This document shows positions 8,053 through 16,686 of a DNA stretch of 20,646 bases, in pieces. Within the stretch, counting starts at the first letter, position 1. Every line of letters starts with the position of its first letter. The notes beneath the pieces are model-generated. The model saw only the letters and a program-made list of their open reading frames with translations, ran no database searches and was not told the origin of the DNA. The stretch spans positions 1-20,646 of the forward strand of contig CALGOZ010000164.1 in the NCBI GenBank assembly GCA_937960785.1, in the 5' to 3' direction. The stretch is from an uncultured Pseudogracilibacillus sp. GTDB lineage: Bacteria; Bacillota; Bacilli; Bacillales; Amphibacillaceae. A program made the translations under genes and the position numbers.

Positions 8053-10224
8053 TTAATTTTTGTCTTGACTGTATATGAGCCAATCTCGCAAGCGGAGTTG
8101 GTATCGTTCTCCGAGCAATTCTCCTTCGATTCGCCAATCCTCTTTCGCTAAACGAATCGTACCGAGCTCGCGTTTATAGTTCTTTTCTACTGTTTTACGT
8201 ACGGTAGAATTAATCGGAAATACTCTTAAGTTTTGTGAAAAATAGTTCATACTTTGACGTAATACTTGTCGTAAATTGTAAATCAATTTCTCTCTTCCAT
8301 TATACGCCACTTTCGGCAATTCATCTATAATGACTACTGTAATTCGGTTCTTTATTTGTGGAACGTATTGTTGGGTTTCTTGTAATGCTTCGAGTGAATG
8401 AATTAGGACGAGATCTGCTGTAATCTTTTCTCCGTAGACGAGCATTTGGACGTCGCTACCGGTAATTAACTCTCTCACCTTAGGATGAAAGGTGCGCTTC
8501 CTACGCTCTAAATCGTAATCATACATTTGAACTAATCCTGTCGTAAGCTTTAATTCTCTATTTTTTTCAATTTGTTTTTTGATTAGATTATAACGTTCCT
8601 CAGTTAAATCGTAAAAATTCGCTACAATAATGACAGGAATATGTCGGGTCCCCTTCGTCCGGTCTGGTAACATTGGTTCTGGAACTGGAAACAGTCGTTC
8701 GTTGCTAGCTTTTGGATAGTAGAAGCTTGTTGCACGTTTATGATAATCAGTGAAACTGTCAACATACTCCTTACGTGCCCCCATAAAAAATCCAGCATAA
8801 CCGAAGGCAGAGCTTCCAGTTAACGATGTGCTCGACTGTTCCGGAAGTGATAGAGGGCCAGTTTCTAAGTCGATTACTGCTTCCTTACCAAAGGCTTGTA
8901 TAAGTCTTCGCTTAAATTCACCATCAGCTGCAAAGCGGACTTCATCCCAGTAGCCGATTTTTTCTAAGACTGGTTCTCTACGAAACATTAGAGAAGACAT
9001 ATTGGAAAAAATATATTTCCCTCGAGTACCCCGTCTATGGAAGTAAAAGTCCTCTGTTAAACGAGCTAATTCTGAGGTATTCGCAATGATTGTTTCGTTT
9101 TTGATTAAATGGGTTGCTTGGACTTCAATTTTTTCTGGATGAGACCAATCGTCGGCATCATTTACTGTAACAAATTCGCCTGTTGCTTTTGATAAGGCGA
9201 TATTACGAGCTACGTAAGGACCGCTATTTTTGTCTGTTTGTAATAAAGTGATTCGGGAGTCTTTTTCCGCATATGTCGCTGCTATCTCGTACGTATCATC
9301 CGTACTACAATCATCGACAATAAGCAATTCTATATTTCCCCACGTTTGCTTTAACATGGATTCGATTGCGATATGAATACGGTCAGCTGCATTGTAAGCA
9401 GGCAAAATAACCGATACCTTGGGGCCTTCTTCTACTTGATTTGCTTCTATTTTTGTATGATATAAAGCTTCATAAGTTAATTGCTTTTTTGCATCATCGT
9501 TAGTTCCCAAAGCGATCGGTTGTCGGTTGTATGTTGTTAATATTTCATTTATCCAAAAGATTCGTTCATCTAACATTTCCTCTGTATTTGCTAAGGCTAG
9601 AAGTAAATCCCGGTGTCTTCTGTATTGTAATTCTTTGTGTAAGGTTATTCGTGCAGTATCGTAATCTCCAATACGCAGTTGACATTCTGCTTCTATAATT
9701 GCTAATTGACGGCAGATTTCTTCGTCTTTTTCGTGTTTTTTTGCTACTTGGATATAATATAGGGCGACTTTTGCTGCTTCCTTTGTCCCTTTATTTGCAT
9801 AAAACAAAGCTAGTTCTTGCGCAATTGCTCGCTTCATATAAGAGTTAGACGTCGTTTCGAACAGTTCTTTTAAATCTTGTAAAGCCTTATCTGTAAAGCC
9901 CTCATCATATAACGAGCGGAGGTATGGTTTAAGGTCGTTACTTGCCTGTTTGCGCTTATAGGTTGGGCTATAGAGACGCTTTAGATTGCGTCTACCTAAT
10001 GCATAAGCTGCAGCATTGCGTAACGATTGTTTAATAAAACTAGGATTTATCCATTGTAATAAACGGCTTTTTTCAAAATTTGAGAAAGTATATTCCATCG
10101 TTTCAAGTTGTTCTTTTAATTCGGTAGTTGTTGATTCAAGCCTTTTTAGTTCTGCTTCTAGTTCGGTGTTTTTTTGTTGTAGGGATTTATAAGATTGTAT
10201 TTCTTTATTTTTTTGTTCGTTCAT
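8053..10224 (-). CDS. Large GT2 glycosyltransferase with coiled-coil and TPR-like N-terminus
   Basis: From the ATG at 10224 the protein has 723 residues. A longer in-frame ATG at 10272 lacks a ribosome site and would overlap the upstream gene by 44 bases. Residues 1-45 form a charged coiled coil. Residues 100-235 are paired helices like TPR repeats. A GT-A fold family 2 domain starts near 270 with VSVILPAYNAA and IVDDCSTDDT; its metal-binding DxD is in NDADDW (about 355-360). FGYAGFFMGARKEYV follows in the acceptor half. The last 190 residues form an extra domain without known motifs. No membrane segment is seen. It is a tandem paralogue of the upstream gene, whose stop lies four bases before this ATG. 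The inferred role is transfer of a sugar from a nucleotide donor to the growing cytoplasmic glycan; donor and linkage cannot be read from sequence. Confidence 0.85.
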   Translation of the reverse strand: MNEQKNKEIQSYKSLQQKNTELEAELKRLESTTTELKEQLETMEYTFSNFEKSRLLQWINPSFIKQSLRNAAAYALGRRNLKRLYSPTYKRKQASNDLKPYLRSLYDEGFTDKALQDLKELFETTSNSYMKRAIAQELALFYANKGTKEAAKVALYYIQVAKKHEKDEEICRQLAIIEAECQLRIGDYDTARITLHKELQYRRHRDLLLALANTEEMLDERIFWINEILTTYNRQPIALGTNDDAKKQLTYEALYHTKIEANQVEEGPKVSVILPAYNAADRIHIAIESMLKQTWGNIELLIVDDCSTDDTYEIAATYAEKDSRITLLQTDKNSGPYVARNIALSKATGEFVTVNDADDWSHPEKIEVQATHLIKNETIIANTSELARLTEDFYFHRRGTRGKYIFSNMSSLMFRREPVLEKIGYWDEVRFAADGEFKRRLIQAFGKEAVIDLETGPLSLPEQSSTSLTGSSAFGYAGFFMGARKEYVDSFTDYHKRATSFYYPKASNERLFPVPEPMLPDRTKGTRHIPVIIVANFYDLTEERYNLIKKQIEKNRELKLTTGLVQMYDYDLERRKRTFHPKVRELITGSDVQMLVYGEKITADLVLIHSLEALQETQQYVPQIKNRITVVIIDELPKVAYNGREKLIYNLRQVLRQSMNYFSQNLRVFPINSTVRKTVEKNYKRELGTIRLAKEDWRIEGELLGERYQLRLRDWLIYSQDKN

Positions 10225-10228
10225 TTGT

Positions 10229-12160
10229 TCACACCCAATCCTTCTTTGCCAATTCAAAAGGTAATTCGCCATTATATTGGGTTACGATCTTTTGACGTAC
10301 CTTTTGGTCAAAAGGTACGAAGATTGGTGTTTTATGATACTCTTTTTTAAACTGGGTATCGATTGCAATTAATTCATTCGGTACAACTGTTTCATCGAGT
10401 AAAATAAATACATCTTTTGCTTTTATTTCTGGAATGTACGTTTGTTCATCCAGTAGTCCATTATAATCGATTATGAGAAGTTTTTCTGTGTTAATTTTTT
10501 CACCATATACTAACATTTGGATTCCTCGTTCGGCCATGAAGTCACGGACGTTTTTTGCAATTTCGATTGGCTTTTCTAAATCGAATTCATAAAGTTGCAT
10601 AAAGCCGATTCGTAAACCCTTTTCTTGCGTTACTTGTTTTACTGTATCAATGTGTGTAAAGCCTTCGTTCGTTCTTCCTCGGAAATCTGTTGCAATAACA
10701 TAATCAAATTTGCGAAAGCCGTCTTCTTTTGCTTCTCGTTGTGGCCACATTGGTTCTGGGACTGGATATAGCCTTTTTTCCATTGGAAAAGGGTAATATA
10801 AGTTACCTGCTGATTCGTAATAATGGGTAAAGCTTTCGACAAACTCTTTTCTCGCACCCATAAAAAATCCATTATATCCGAAGGCTGAACTTGTTGTTAA
10901 TGATGCAACAGCTTGGCGGGGAAGTGATAAAGGACCTGTATCTAAGTCGACAAAGGCTTGGTCACCAAACGCACGTAAGAGTCGGCGTTTGAATTCTCCG
11001 TCAGCAGCAAAACGTACACTATCCCAATATCCTAAATTTTTCATTACTTTTTCACGCCGGAACATAATCGAGGACATATTCGGGAAAATATATCGTCCCG
11101 GTGTACCTCGACGATAGAAAAATAAGTCCTCTGTTAACCGAGCGTGACCAGAAGTATTTGCGATTATATGAGGGTTTTCGATTAAGTGTAACGCTTGGGT
11201 TGCTAACTTTTGTTCGTGCGACCAATCGTCAGCGTCGTTTACGGTAACGAAATCGCCAGTTGCAATCGATAGTGCGATATTCCGAGCGACATACGGACCA
11301 CTATTTCGTTCAGTTTGACGGACGATTACCCGTTCATCTTTTGCTTCATAACTTTTAGCTATTTCTAGCGTCTCGTCGGTGCTACAATCATCGACGATAA
11401 TAAGTTCTAAATTCCGCCACGTTTGCGATAATATTGATTCTACAGCTGTACGCAATCCTTCTCCAGCGTTATAAGCGGGAAGTAGGACGGAGATCTTTTC
11501 CTTTCGTTCAATTGGTTCGCTTGTTTTAGCCATTCGAAGCGTATCGTAAGTAGGGTTATCCTTGTTAGAAAAGGTAATCGGATTTAACCCTTCTTGTTCA
11601 TAAACGTTATTTATATAATGGAAACGATGCTCAATATTGTCTTCTAAATTCGCTAGTGCTAAGTATAAATCGGGATGATTTTGGACGTTTAATTGTGTTT
11701 CGATACGGTTACGGGCTTCGTCTTTTTCGCCAATTTTTTGTAAACATTCCGCTTCTATAATGGAAATGCGACGCTTTTGGTTTAGGTCTTTTTCGCCGTT
11801 TTTTGCATCTTCTATATATTGAAGGGCTTCTTTCGCGCCGTATTCCGTCTCAAGATTGGCATAAAATAAGACAAGCTCCCAAGCGACAAGACGTTTTAAA
11901 TAAGTATCATTTGTTTCGTGTAAAATCGTTTTTAATTGTCTCGTTCCTTGATCTCGAAAGCCAAGGGAATATATATTATCTTTAATTTGTTTTACGTATA
12001 GCTTCTGTTTGCGCCGTTTTCCGTATTGAGTTAATTGACGTAATCGTTCTTTTTGTTTTTCTGAAAAGAGATTAGTTATTTTTTGCTTTTGTTCTTCGGA
12101 TAGTACGGAATAAAGAAGCCAATCGGTTATATTACTGATCAATTGCTTGAGCGTTCGCAT
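10229..12160 (-). CDS. Large GT2 glycosyltransferase with TPR-like N-terminus (paralogue)
   Basis: This 643-residue protein starts at an ATG with GGCGGTGA just upstream. Residues 60-195 are helical pairs matching the TPR-like part of the following gene (for example AWELVLFYAN and IIEAECLQKIG). The GT2 domain begins near 222 with ISVLLPAYNAG and IIVDDCSTDET; its DxD is in NDADDW (308-313), followed by FGYNGFFMGARKEFV. A C-terminal domain of about 190 residues matches its paralogue in part, for example QMLVYGEKI. Compared with the paralogue it lacks the N-terminal coiled coil and is about 80 residues shorter. The GT2 cores are very similar across long stretches, showing a local duplication. It is expected to be a cytoplasmic or membrane-associated glycosyltransferase of the same polymer pathway. 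The specific sugar is unknown. Confidence 0.86.
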   Translation of the reverse strand: MRTLKQLISNITDWLLYSVLSEEQKQKITNLFSEKQKERLRQLTQYGKRRKQKLYVKQIKDNIYSLGFRDQGTRQLKTILHETNDTYLKRLVAWELVLFYANLETEYGAKEALQYIEDAKNGEKDLNQKRRISIIEAECLQKIGEKDEARNRIETQLNVQNHPDLYLALANLEDNIEHRFHYINNVYEQEGLNPITFSNKDNPTYDTLRMAKTSEPIERKEKISVLLPAYNAGEGLRTAVESILSQTWRNLELIIVDDCSTDETLEIAKSYEAKDERVIVRQTERNSGPYVARNIALSIATGDFVTVNDADDWSHEQKLATQALHLIENPHIIANTSGHARLTEDLFFYRRGTPGRYIFPNMSSIMFRREKVMKNLGYWDSVRFAADGEFKRRLLRAFGDQAFVDLDTGPLSLPRQAVASLTTSSAFGYNGFFMGARKEFVESFTHYYESAGNLYYPFPMEKRLYPVPEPMWPQREAKEDGFRKFDYVIATDFRGRTNEGFTHIDTVKQVTQEKGLRIGFMQLYEFDLEKPIEIAKNVRDFMAERGIQMLVYGEKINTEKLLIIDYNGLLDEQTYIPEIKAKDVFILLDETVVPNELIAIDTQFKKEYHKTPIFVPFDQKVRQKIVTQYNGELPFELAKKDWV

Positions 12161-12209
12161 TAGTTATTCACCGCCTACTTTGCCCTTTAAAAGCTAATTA
12201 AAAGCTACT

Positions 12210-13781
12210 TTAATTTTTTTTTGTTGTTGATGATTTTTTCGTTTTTTTACGGTTCTTTTTCTTCGTGTTATTACCTTCCATTACAGAGCGGTACTCTTTA
12301 ACGACTTCTTCCGCATCACCGTCGGCACGGATTTTCCCTTTTTCAATCCAAATCGCTCGAGTACAAACTTTTTCGACGAAGTTCATACTATGCGTAACGA
12401 TAACGACAGCTTTTGCTCGTTCCATCATCTCTTGAATTCGCTCGGTCGCCTTTTGACGGAAGGCTAAGTCACCTGTTGATAAAGCTTCGTCAATAATAAA
12501 AATATCTGGTTGTAAAATCGCCGCGATACTAAAGCCTAAGCGAGAACGCATTCCGCTAGAATAAGATTTCACTGGTTTATCGATTGCACGACGTATTCCA
12601 GAGAACTCTACGATTTCCTCATATTTTTCATCGACGACATGTTTCGGTATACCGAGGAGCATCGCATTTAAATAAATGTTATCTGTACCGGTAAGTTGTG
12701 GGTTAAATCCCGTTCCATAGCCTAGTAGGGAAGAGGTTTTGCCGTGAATTTTTATCGACCCTTTATCCGGCTTTAATATTTCAGTCATTACTTTACAGAG
12801 TGTACTTTTTCCTGCGCCATTATGACCGATAATTCCAACGACTTCCCCTTCATTAATCGTAAAATCCAATCCATCTAAAGCCCAAAATTTTCCACCACTT
12901 AAATCGAAGGATACGCCGAGATTCTTCGCTTCGATGACGGGGCGATCTTTTACGATTGTCTCTGTCCTTTTCAACTCTAGGCTTCTTCGTCTTCTCGGTT
13001 GACGAGGTACACTTGCGCGGTAATTTTTTATTACTGTTTTTGGGTCGCCGATTTCTTTTACTTCACCGCGATGCAACCAAATCAGTCGGTCGCAGTTTCT
13101 CCGGGCGTAGCGCAAGCTGTGGGTTACGATAATGACCATCTTTGCGTTTTGGACGAGTTCCTTCATCTTTTCGGCTGCTTTTCGGCTAAAGCGAGCATCG
13201 CCCGTATTTAACGCTTCGTCTAAAATTAAAATTTCTGGCTGTAAGTGCGATGCTACACTAAAACCTAAGCGGGCACGCATTCCACTTGAATAATATTTCA
13301 TCGGTTGGTCGATAAAGTCGCCTAAGTCAGAGAATTCGTGAATATCATCGAAATATTCATCGATTAAATCTTTATCGATCCCTAACATCATGCCGTTTAA
13401 GTAGACATTTTCTCTTCCGGTTAGCTCTTTATTGAAACCCATACCGAAGGAGAAGAGAGCCGTTACCTTTCCATCGACATGTAAGTAGCCTTTATCGTGC
13501 TTTAAAATTCCTGTAATCACTTTACTGAGCGTCGTTTTTCCAGCTCCGTTGGCACCGATAATGCCAAGGATTTCTCCTTTGTGTCCTTTAAACGATATAT
13601 CTTTTAACGGCCATACTTTTCGTGGTTGCTTTTTTTCTTCTTTAGATTTCCGACTAAACAAACTTAATAAACGGGACTTGTAATCGTCTTGGCTAATGCG
13701 CGTGTCAAAGTAGACGCCGACATTTTCAGCGACGATTACTTCTTCCGTTTTTTCGACTTGTTCTAATTGTTTGTTCTCCAT
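12210..13781 (-). CDS. TagH/Wzt-like ABC ATPase with two fused nucleotide-binding domains
   Basis: The 523-residue protein contains two complete TagH-type ATPase domains. Domain 1 (about 15-258) has Walker A GANGAGKTT (76-84), signature YSSGM (164-168), Walker B ILILDEAL (184-191) and switch His221. Domain 2 (about 282-503) has GHNGAGKST (319-327), YSSGM (407-411), IFIIDEAL (427-434) and His464. A basic linker (259-275) joins them. DEALxTGD in both halves is typical of polysaccharide and teichoic acid exporters. TagH of Bacillus subtilis and Wzt normally have one ATPase domain plus a different C-terminal domain. Here that domain is replaced by a second ATPase domain and a Lys-rich tail (505-523). 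It should energise export of the polymer with the permease encoded 86 bases upstream. The start at 13781 follows GAGG at suitable spacing. Confidence 0.9.
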   Translation of the reverse strand: MENKQLEQVEKTEEVIVAENVGVYFDTRISQDDYKSRLLSLFSRKSKEEKKQPRKVWPLKDISFKGHKGEILGIIGANGAGKTTLSKVITGILKHDKGYLHVDGKVTALFSFGMGFNKELTGRENVYLNGMMLGIDKDLIDEYFDDIHEFSDLGDFIDQPMKYYSSGMRARLGFSVASHLQPEILILDEALNTGDARFSRKAAEKMKELVQNAKMVIIVTHSLRYARRNCDRLIWLHRGEVKEIGDPKTVIKNYRASVPRQPRRRRSLELKRTETIVKDRPVIEAKNLGVSFDLSGGKFWALDGLDFTINEGEVVGIIGHNGAGKSTLCKVMTEILKPDKGSIKIHGKTSSLLGYGTGFNPQLTGTDNIYLNAMLLGIPKHVVDEKYEEIVEFSGIRRAIDKPVKSYSSGMRSRLGFSIAAILQPDIFIIDEALSTGDLAFRQKATERIQEMMERAKAVVIVTHSMNFVEKVCTRAIWIEKGKIRADGDAEEVVKEYRSVMEGNNTKKKNRKKTKKSSTTKKN

Positions 13782-13867
13782 ATATTTAAAACCTCTTCAT
13801 TCCTTATCATTACCATACGATTTTTTTACAAACGACTGTTCCAAGCCTAACATTTATAAAACGAAAC

Positions 13868-14644
13868 TTATAGAGCTTTAATGATTTTATGTTCGTTCTT
13901 ACTGTAATGGTAAATCATATAGACAAGTATAAAAATTGAAAGTACAGCAATTATAGATAGTCCTACGAAATCTGGTGTTTGATGATACATTAAAATATCC
14001 CGATAAGAGTTAACTAAAATTGCAATCGGGTTAATCGCAACAGCCCAACCGTATTCTGGTGGCAGACGTCCGCCTTCCCAAATAATTGGTGAAGCATAGA
14101 AAAAGACTCGAATTACGTGAGTTAACATGTTGTCAATATCACGGACAAACACCGTAATATAACCTAAAACTGCTCCCACAGCTAATAAGAACAATAGAGT
14201 AATAATAATGATTAATGGTAAATATACGATGTGCCAAGTTGGAACGACACCGAAAAAGAGTAAAAAGATCGCAATTACAATTAAACCGAATAAAAAGTTA
14301 ACGAGTTGTGAAATTGTAAAGGATAACGGGAAAATCATTTTCGGTAATGCTACTTGGTTTATAATCGAACTGTAACGTAGAACAGAGTTAGCTGATGCGT
14401 TAATCGATGAGCTAATCCAACGCCAAACGATTAATCCGATTACTAAAAACACCGGATAATCCGGTCCACCACGATTTAATATAATAACGACTAAAAAGTA
14501 GTAAACTGCAATATTTAGTAATGGATCGAGTAGCCACCAAAAGTATCCTAAATAACTATTTCGATGTTCTGCTTTTAATCCAGACTTTACGAGATAAAGG
14601 ATTAAGTCTGTTCGTTTCCTTACTTCTTCGATATACGCTCTCAC
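13868..14644 (-). CDS. TagG/Wzm-like ABC-2 polysaccharide export permease
   Basis: The 258-residue protein begins at GTG (14642-14644) after AGGCGGTG. It has about six hydrophobic segments (roughly 41-57, 63-80, 108-132, 139-162, 176-190, 228-247) and ABC-2 exporter hallmarks: LGYFWWLLDPLLN near the first membrane segment, FVRDIDNML before the fifth, SPIIW and a late INP. This matches TagG (teichoic acid) and Wzm (O-antigen) permeases in length and layout. Two copies would form the membrane channel moving the finished, probably lipid-linked polymer across the membrane, powered by the dual-domain ATPase downstream. The pairing implies the polymer is fully built in the cytoplasm, so a flippase and polymerase are not expected. 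Confidence 0.9.
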   Translation of the reverse strand: MRAYIEEVRKRTDLILYLVKSGLKAEHRNSYLGYFWWLLDPLLNIAVYYFLVVIILNRGGPDYPVFLVIGLIVWRWISSSINASANSVLRYSSIINQVALPKMIFPLSFTISQLVNFLFGLIVIAIFLLFFGVVPTWHIVYLPLIIIITLLFLLAVGAVLGYITVFVRDIDNMLTHVIRVFFYASPIIWEGGRLPPEYGWAVAINPIAILVNSYRDILMYHQTPDFVGLSIIAVLSIFILVYMIYHYSKNEHKIIKAL

Positions 14645-14686
14645 GTTTTTTTACACCGCCTACAAATAAAATTTCCCATCATTACT

Positions 14687-15463
14687 TTATTTTTTGAAAC
14701 GATACTTCAATAAATTCATCACTGAAATCGTTGCGTAATTTGCAAAATACCATAAACTCTTCCATAACGGTTGATCCTCGATTTTATAATAAAGTCGCCA
14801 ATTTTGACGAGCTACTTTCAATTTGTTACTGGAAATTGAATTTTCGACGAGACGATATTTTGCAAGAACTTCAGGTAAACCATACGCAAGATAACCTTGC
14901 CGAGTTAACGACAACCAGAAGGCATAATCTTGACGAGTGCGAATTTCTAGCATTCGTTGCTCGCCAATTTTCGAGCGATCTAGGATGACTGTTAAACAGC
15001 CGATTACACAATGTTTCATTAAATCTTCATAGTGTACAGTTGCCGGAGCTTTTGTCACCGCATTTGTCATCGTACCATCCTCGTTCATACGGACGTATTT
15101 CGTAAAGGAAAAAGCAAGCCCGTTGTCCAACATGAACGGTATTTGTCGGGATAACTTTTCCGGCATCCATAGATCGTCGCTATCTAAAAAGGCAAGAAAG
15201 CGCCCCTTCGCTTCATCCATCGCCCGATTTCTCGCAACTCCAGAGCCACTGTTTTGTTCAAGTTGAAACAATTTAATTCGGTCATCTTCTTTCTTATAAG
15301 ATTTTACAATATCTACTGTGTGATCTGTCGAACAATCATCGACAATAATCATTTCCCAATTCGTATACGTTTGTGCGAGGACTGATTCGATTGTTTCACC
15401 AATGAATCGGGACGCATTATATGCTGGTGTGATGACTGATACTAAAGGTTGTTCTTGATTCAT
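14687..15463 (-). CDS. tuaG: TuaG-like family 2 glycosyltransferase
   Basis: From the ATG at 15463 the protein has 258 residues. This ATG has AAAAGGA at good spacing; an in-frame ATG at 15472 sits directly on that site and is less likely. The GT2 domain has VSVITPAYNAS, MIIVDDCSTDHT (38-49), the metal-binding DSD (94-96), and RTRQDYAFW (175-183) as the acceptor-side motif. Order and wording, including HCVIGCLTVILDRSK and KYRLVENSISSNK, match TuaG of Bacillus subtilis closely from memory. TuaG is a glycosyltransferase of the teichuronic acid (GlcA-GalNAc polymer) pathway. The similarity supports a uronic-acid-containing wall polymer. The symbol marks family resemblance; function may have shifted here because the rest of the tua operon is absent. 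Confidence 0.75.
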   Translation of the reverse strand: MNQEQPLVSVITPAYNASRFIGETIESVLAQTYTNWEMIIVDDCSTDHTVDIVKSYKKEDDRIKLFQLEQNSGSGVARNRAMDEAKGRFLAFLDSDDLWMPEKLSRQIPFMLDNGLAFSFTKYVRMNEDGTMTNAVTKAPATVHYEDLMKHCVIGCLTVILDRSKIGEQRMLEIRTRQDYAFWLSLTRQGYLAYGLPEVLAKYRLVENSISSNKLKVARQNWRLYYKIEDQPLWKSLWYFANYATISVMNLLKYRFKK

Positions 15464-15511
15464 TTTGCACATTCCTTTTCCTTGCTGATCAATCCATATG
15501 AATTAACTATA

Positions 15512-16651
15512 TTAGGGCTTGTTCGTTTTCTGTAACATTTCATTATACCAAACTAACAACTTAGACTCTTCCTTTTTCCAATTTAATTCGTTTATAACGG
15601 CTCGGCGACCGTTTTCTCCTAAGGTTCGAGCATAGTCAGGATTATTGCGTAATGTTTCGATTGCATTTTTAATCTGTTCATCATCGTAAGGGTCTACTGC
15701 AATACCACACTGATACTTTTCGATAAATTCCTTCCATGTAGGAAAGTTTGAACAAATAATTGGCAAGCCAGCGTTCATATATTCGAAGAACTTTGTCAAT
15801 TCTTTTTTCATATAATGATCGGTCGGTGGAAATAAAGCAATTCCGGCGAGCCAATTTTCTTCTACATAATAATCTTCAATTTTTTCTTTTAAAACGAATT
15901 GATCGATTCCTTCAAATTGTAGCTTGTCCTTCTGCTTCCCTGCAATGGACTTCATTTCATCGGCTAAGGAACTGGCACATTTTCCAACGAATTGAACTGT
16001 TATATCAGGAGCTATCTTCGGAATACGCGAATGAATTAACGCTCCCCGTTCGACCGTAACATTTCCGGTATAAAGAACTTTATCGACAATCGGTTTTGTC
16101 GTTCGATCGATTCGGGTGAAACGTTCGTTTAATAAAGGATAATTTAAAATCATTTTTCCTTGAGGATAAAATTGGACATAATATTTCTCCGCAAGGCTGA
16201 GGTCCATCTTTCGCGTGGTAATCCTTTCAACTAATCGATATAGCTTAGAAAATAAAAAACGAACTGGCTTCGGTAAATATTCCTTTTGTAGCATACTCGT
16301 AACGTAATCTTCGTGAATATCGTAAATAACGCGATTGTGCTTGTTTTTAAGCATAGCTGCGACAAACATTAATTCTGGATCGTGAAAAACATAAATGTCA
16401 GCTTTCAATCTTTTTGCTTTTTTGTAAGCTTCCCACGTTCCAAAAAGCATTCGCTTCACGCGACTAGAATATTTCTTTAATTGTATATGTGTTACACCGT
16501 CTTCGTCCGCTAAAGGTGGTGATGCTGGTTGAGCGATTAAGTATGTATCAAAGTTAGCTTTCGCTAAGGAAAGGCACTGTTTGTAATAAATCCTTGGATC
16601 ATGCGGATTGTGTACGGTTGTAAGATGCACTACTTTTGGTTTCTTCTTCAT
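15512..16651 (-). CDS. GT4-family glycosyltransferase
   Basis: The 379-residue protein has an N-terminal Rossmann half opening with KVVHLTTVHNPHDPRIYYK and a C-terminal half with FFEYMNAGLPIICSN, the GT4-type EX7E-like nucleotide-sugar-binding region, followed by CGIAVDPYDD. This is the GT-B fold, retaining-enzyme arrangement typical of capsule and teichuronic-type clusters. No membrane span is visible. The ATG at 16651 follows AAAAGGA at about 11 bases. Gaps are 35 bases to the upstream GT4 gene and about 48 to the TuaG-like gene, so cotranscription is likely. Donor and acceptor cannot be assigned. Confidence 0.85.
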   Translation of the reverse strand: MKKKPKVVHLTTVHNPHDPRIYYKQCLSLAKANFDTYLIAQPASPPLADEDGVTHIQLKKYSSRVKRMLFGTWEAYKKAKRLKADIYVFHDPELMFVAAMLKNKHNRVIYDIHEDYVTSMLQKEYLPKPVRFLFSKLYRLVERITTRKMDLSLAEKYYVQFYPQGKMILNYPLLNERFTRIDRTTKPIVDKVLYTGNVTVERGALIHSRIPKIAPDITVQFVGKCASSLADEMKSIAGKQKDKLQFEGIDQFVLKEKIEDYYVEENWLAGIALFPPTDHYMKKELTKFFEYMNAGLPIICSNFPTWKEFIEKYQCGIAVDPYDDEQIKNAIETLRNNPDYARTLGENGRRAVINELNWKKEESKLLVWYNEMLQKTNKP

Positions 16652-16686
16652 GCTTTTGCGATTCCTTTTCGTGGTTTTTTGTAGTT

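Noticed and set aside
10639..10872. 77-codon minus-strand open frame inside the GT2 gene
   Set aside because: It lies in another frame of a well-supported glycosyltransferase gene, has no recognisable domain, and its codons are explained by the conserved GT2 protein.
12161..12209. TAGCTTTTAA direct repeat between the ATPase and GT2 genes as a regulatory element
   Set aside because: A short AT-rich direct repeat in a 49-base gap with no promoter or hairpin around it; chance is a sufficient explanation.
13782..13867. Internal promoter or terminator in the 86-base gap between permease and ATPase
   Set aside because: No paired -35/-10 with acceptable spacing and no stem followed by a T tract on the minus strand; only the ribosome site is clear.
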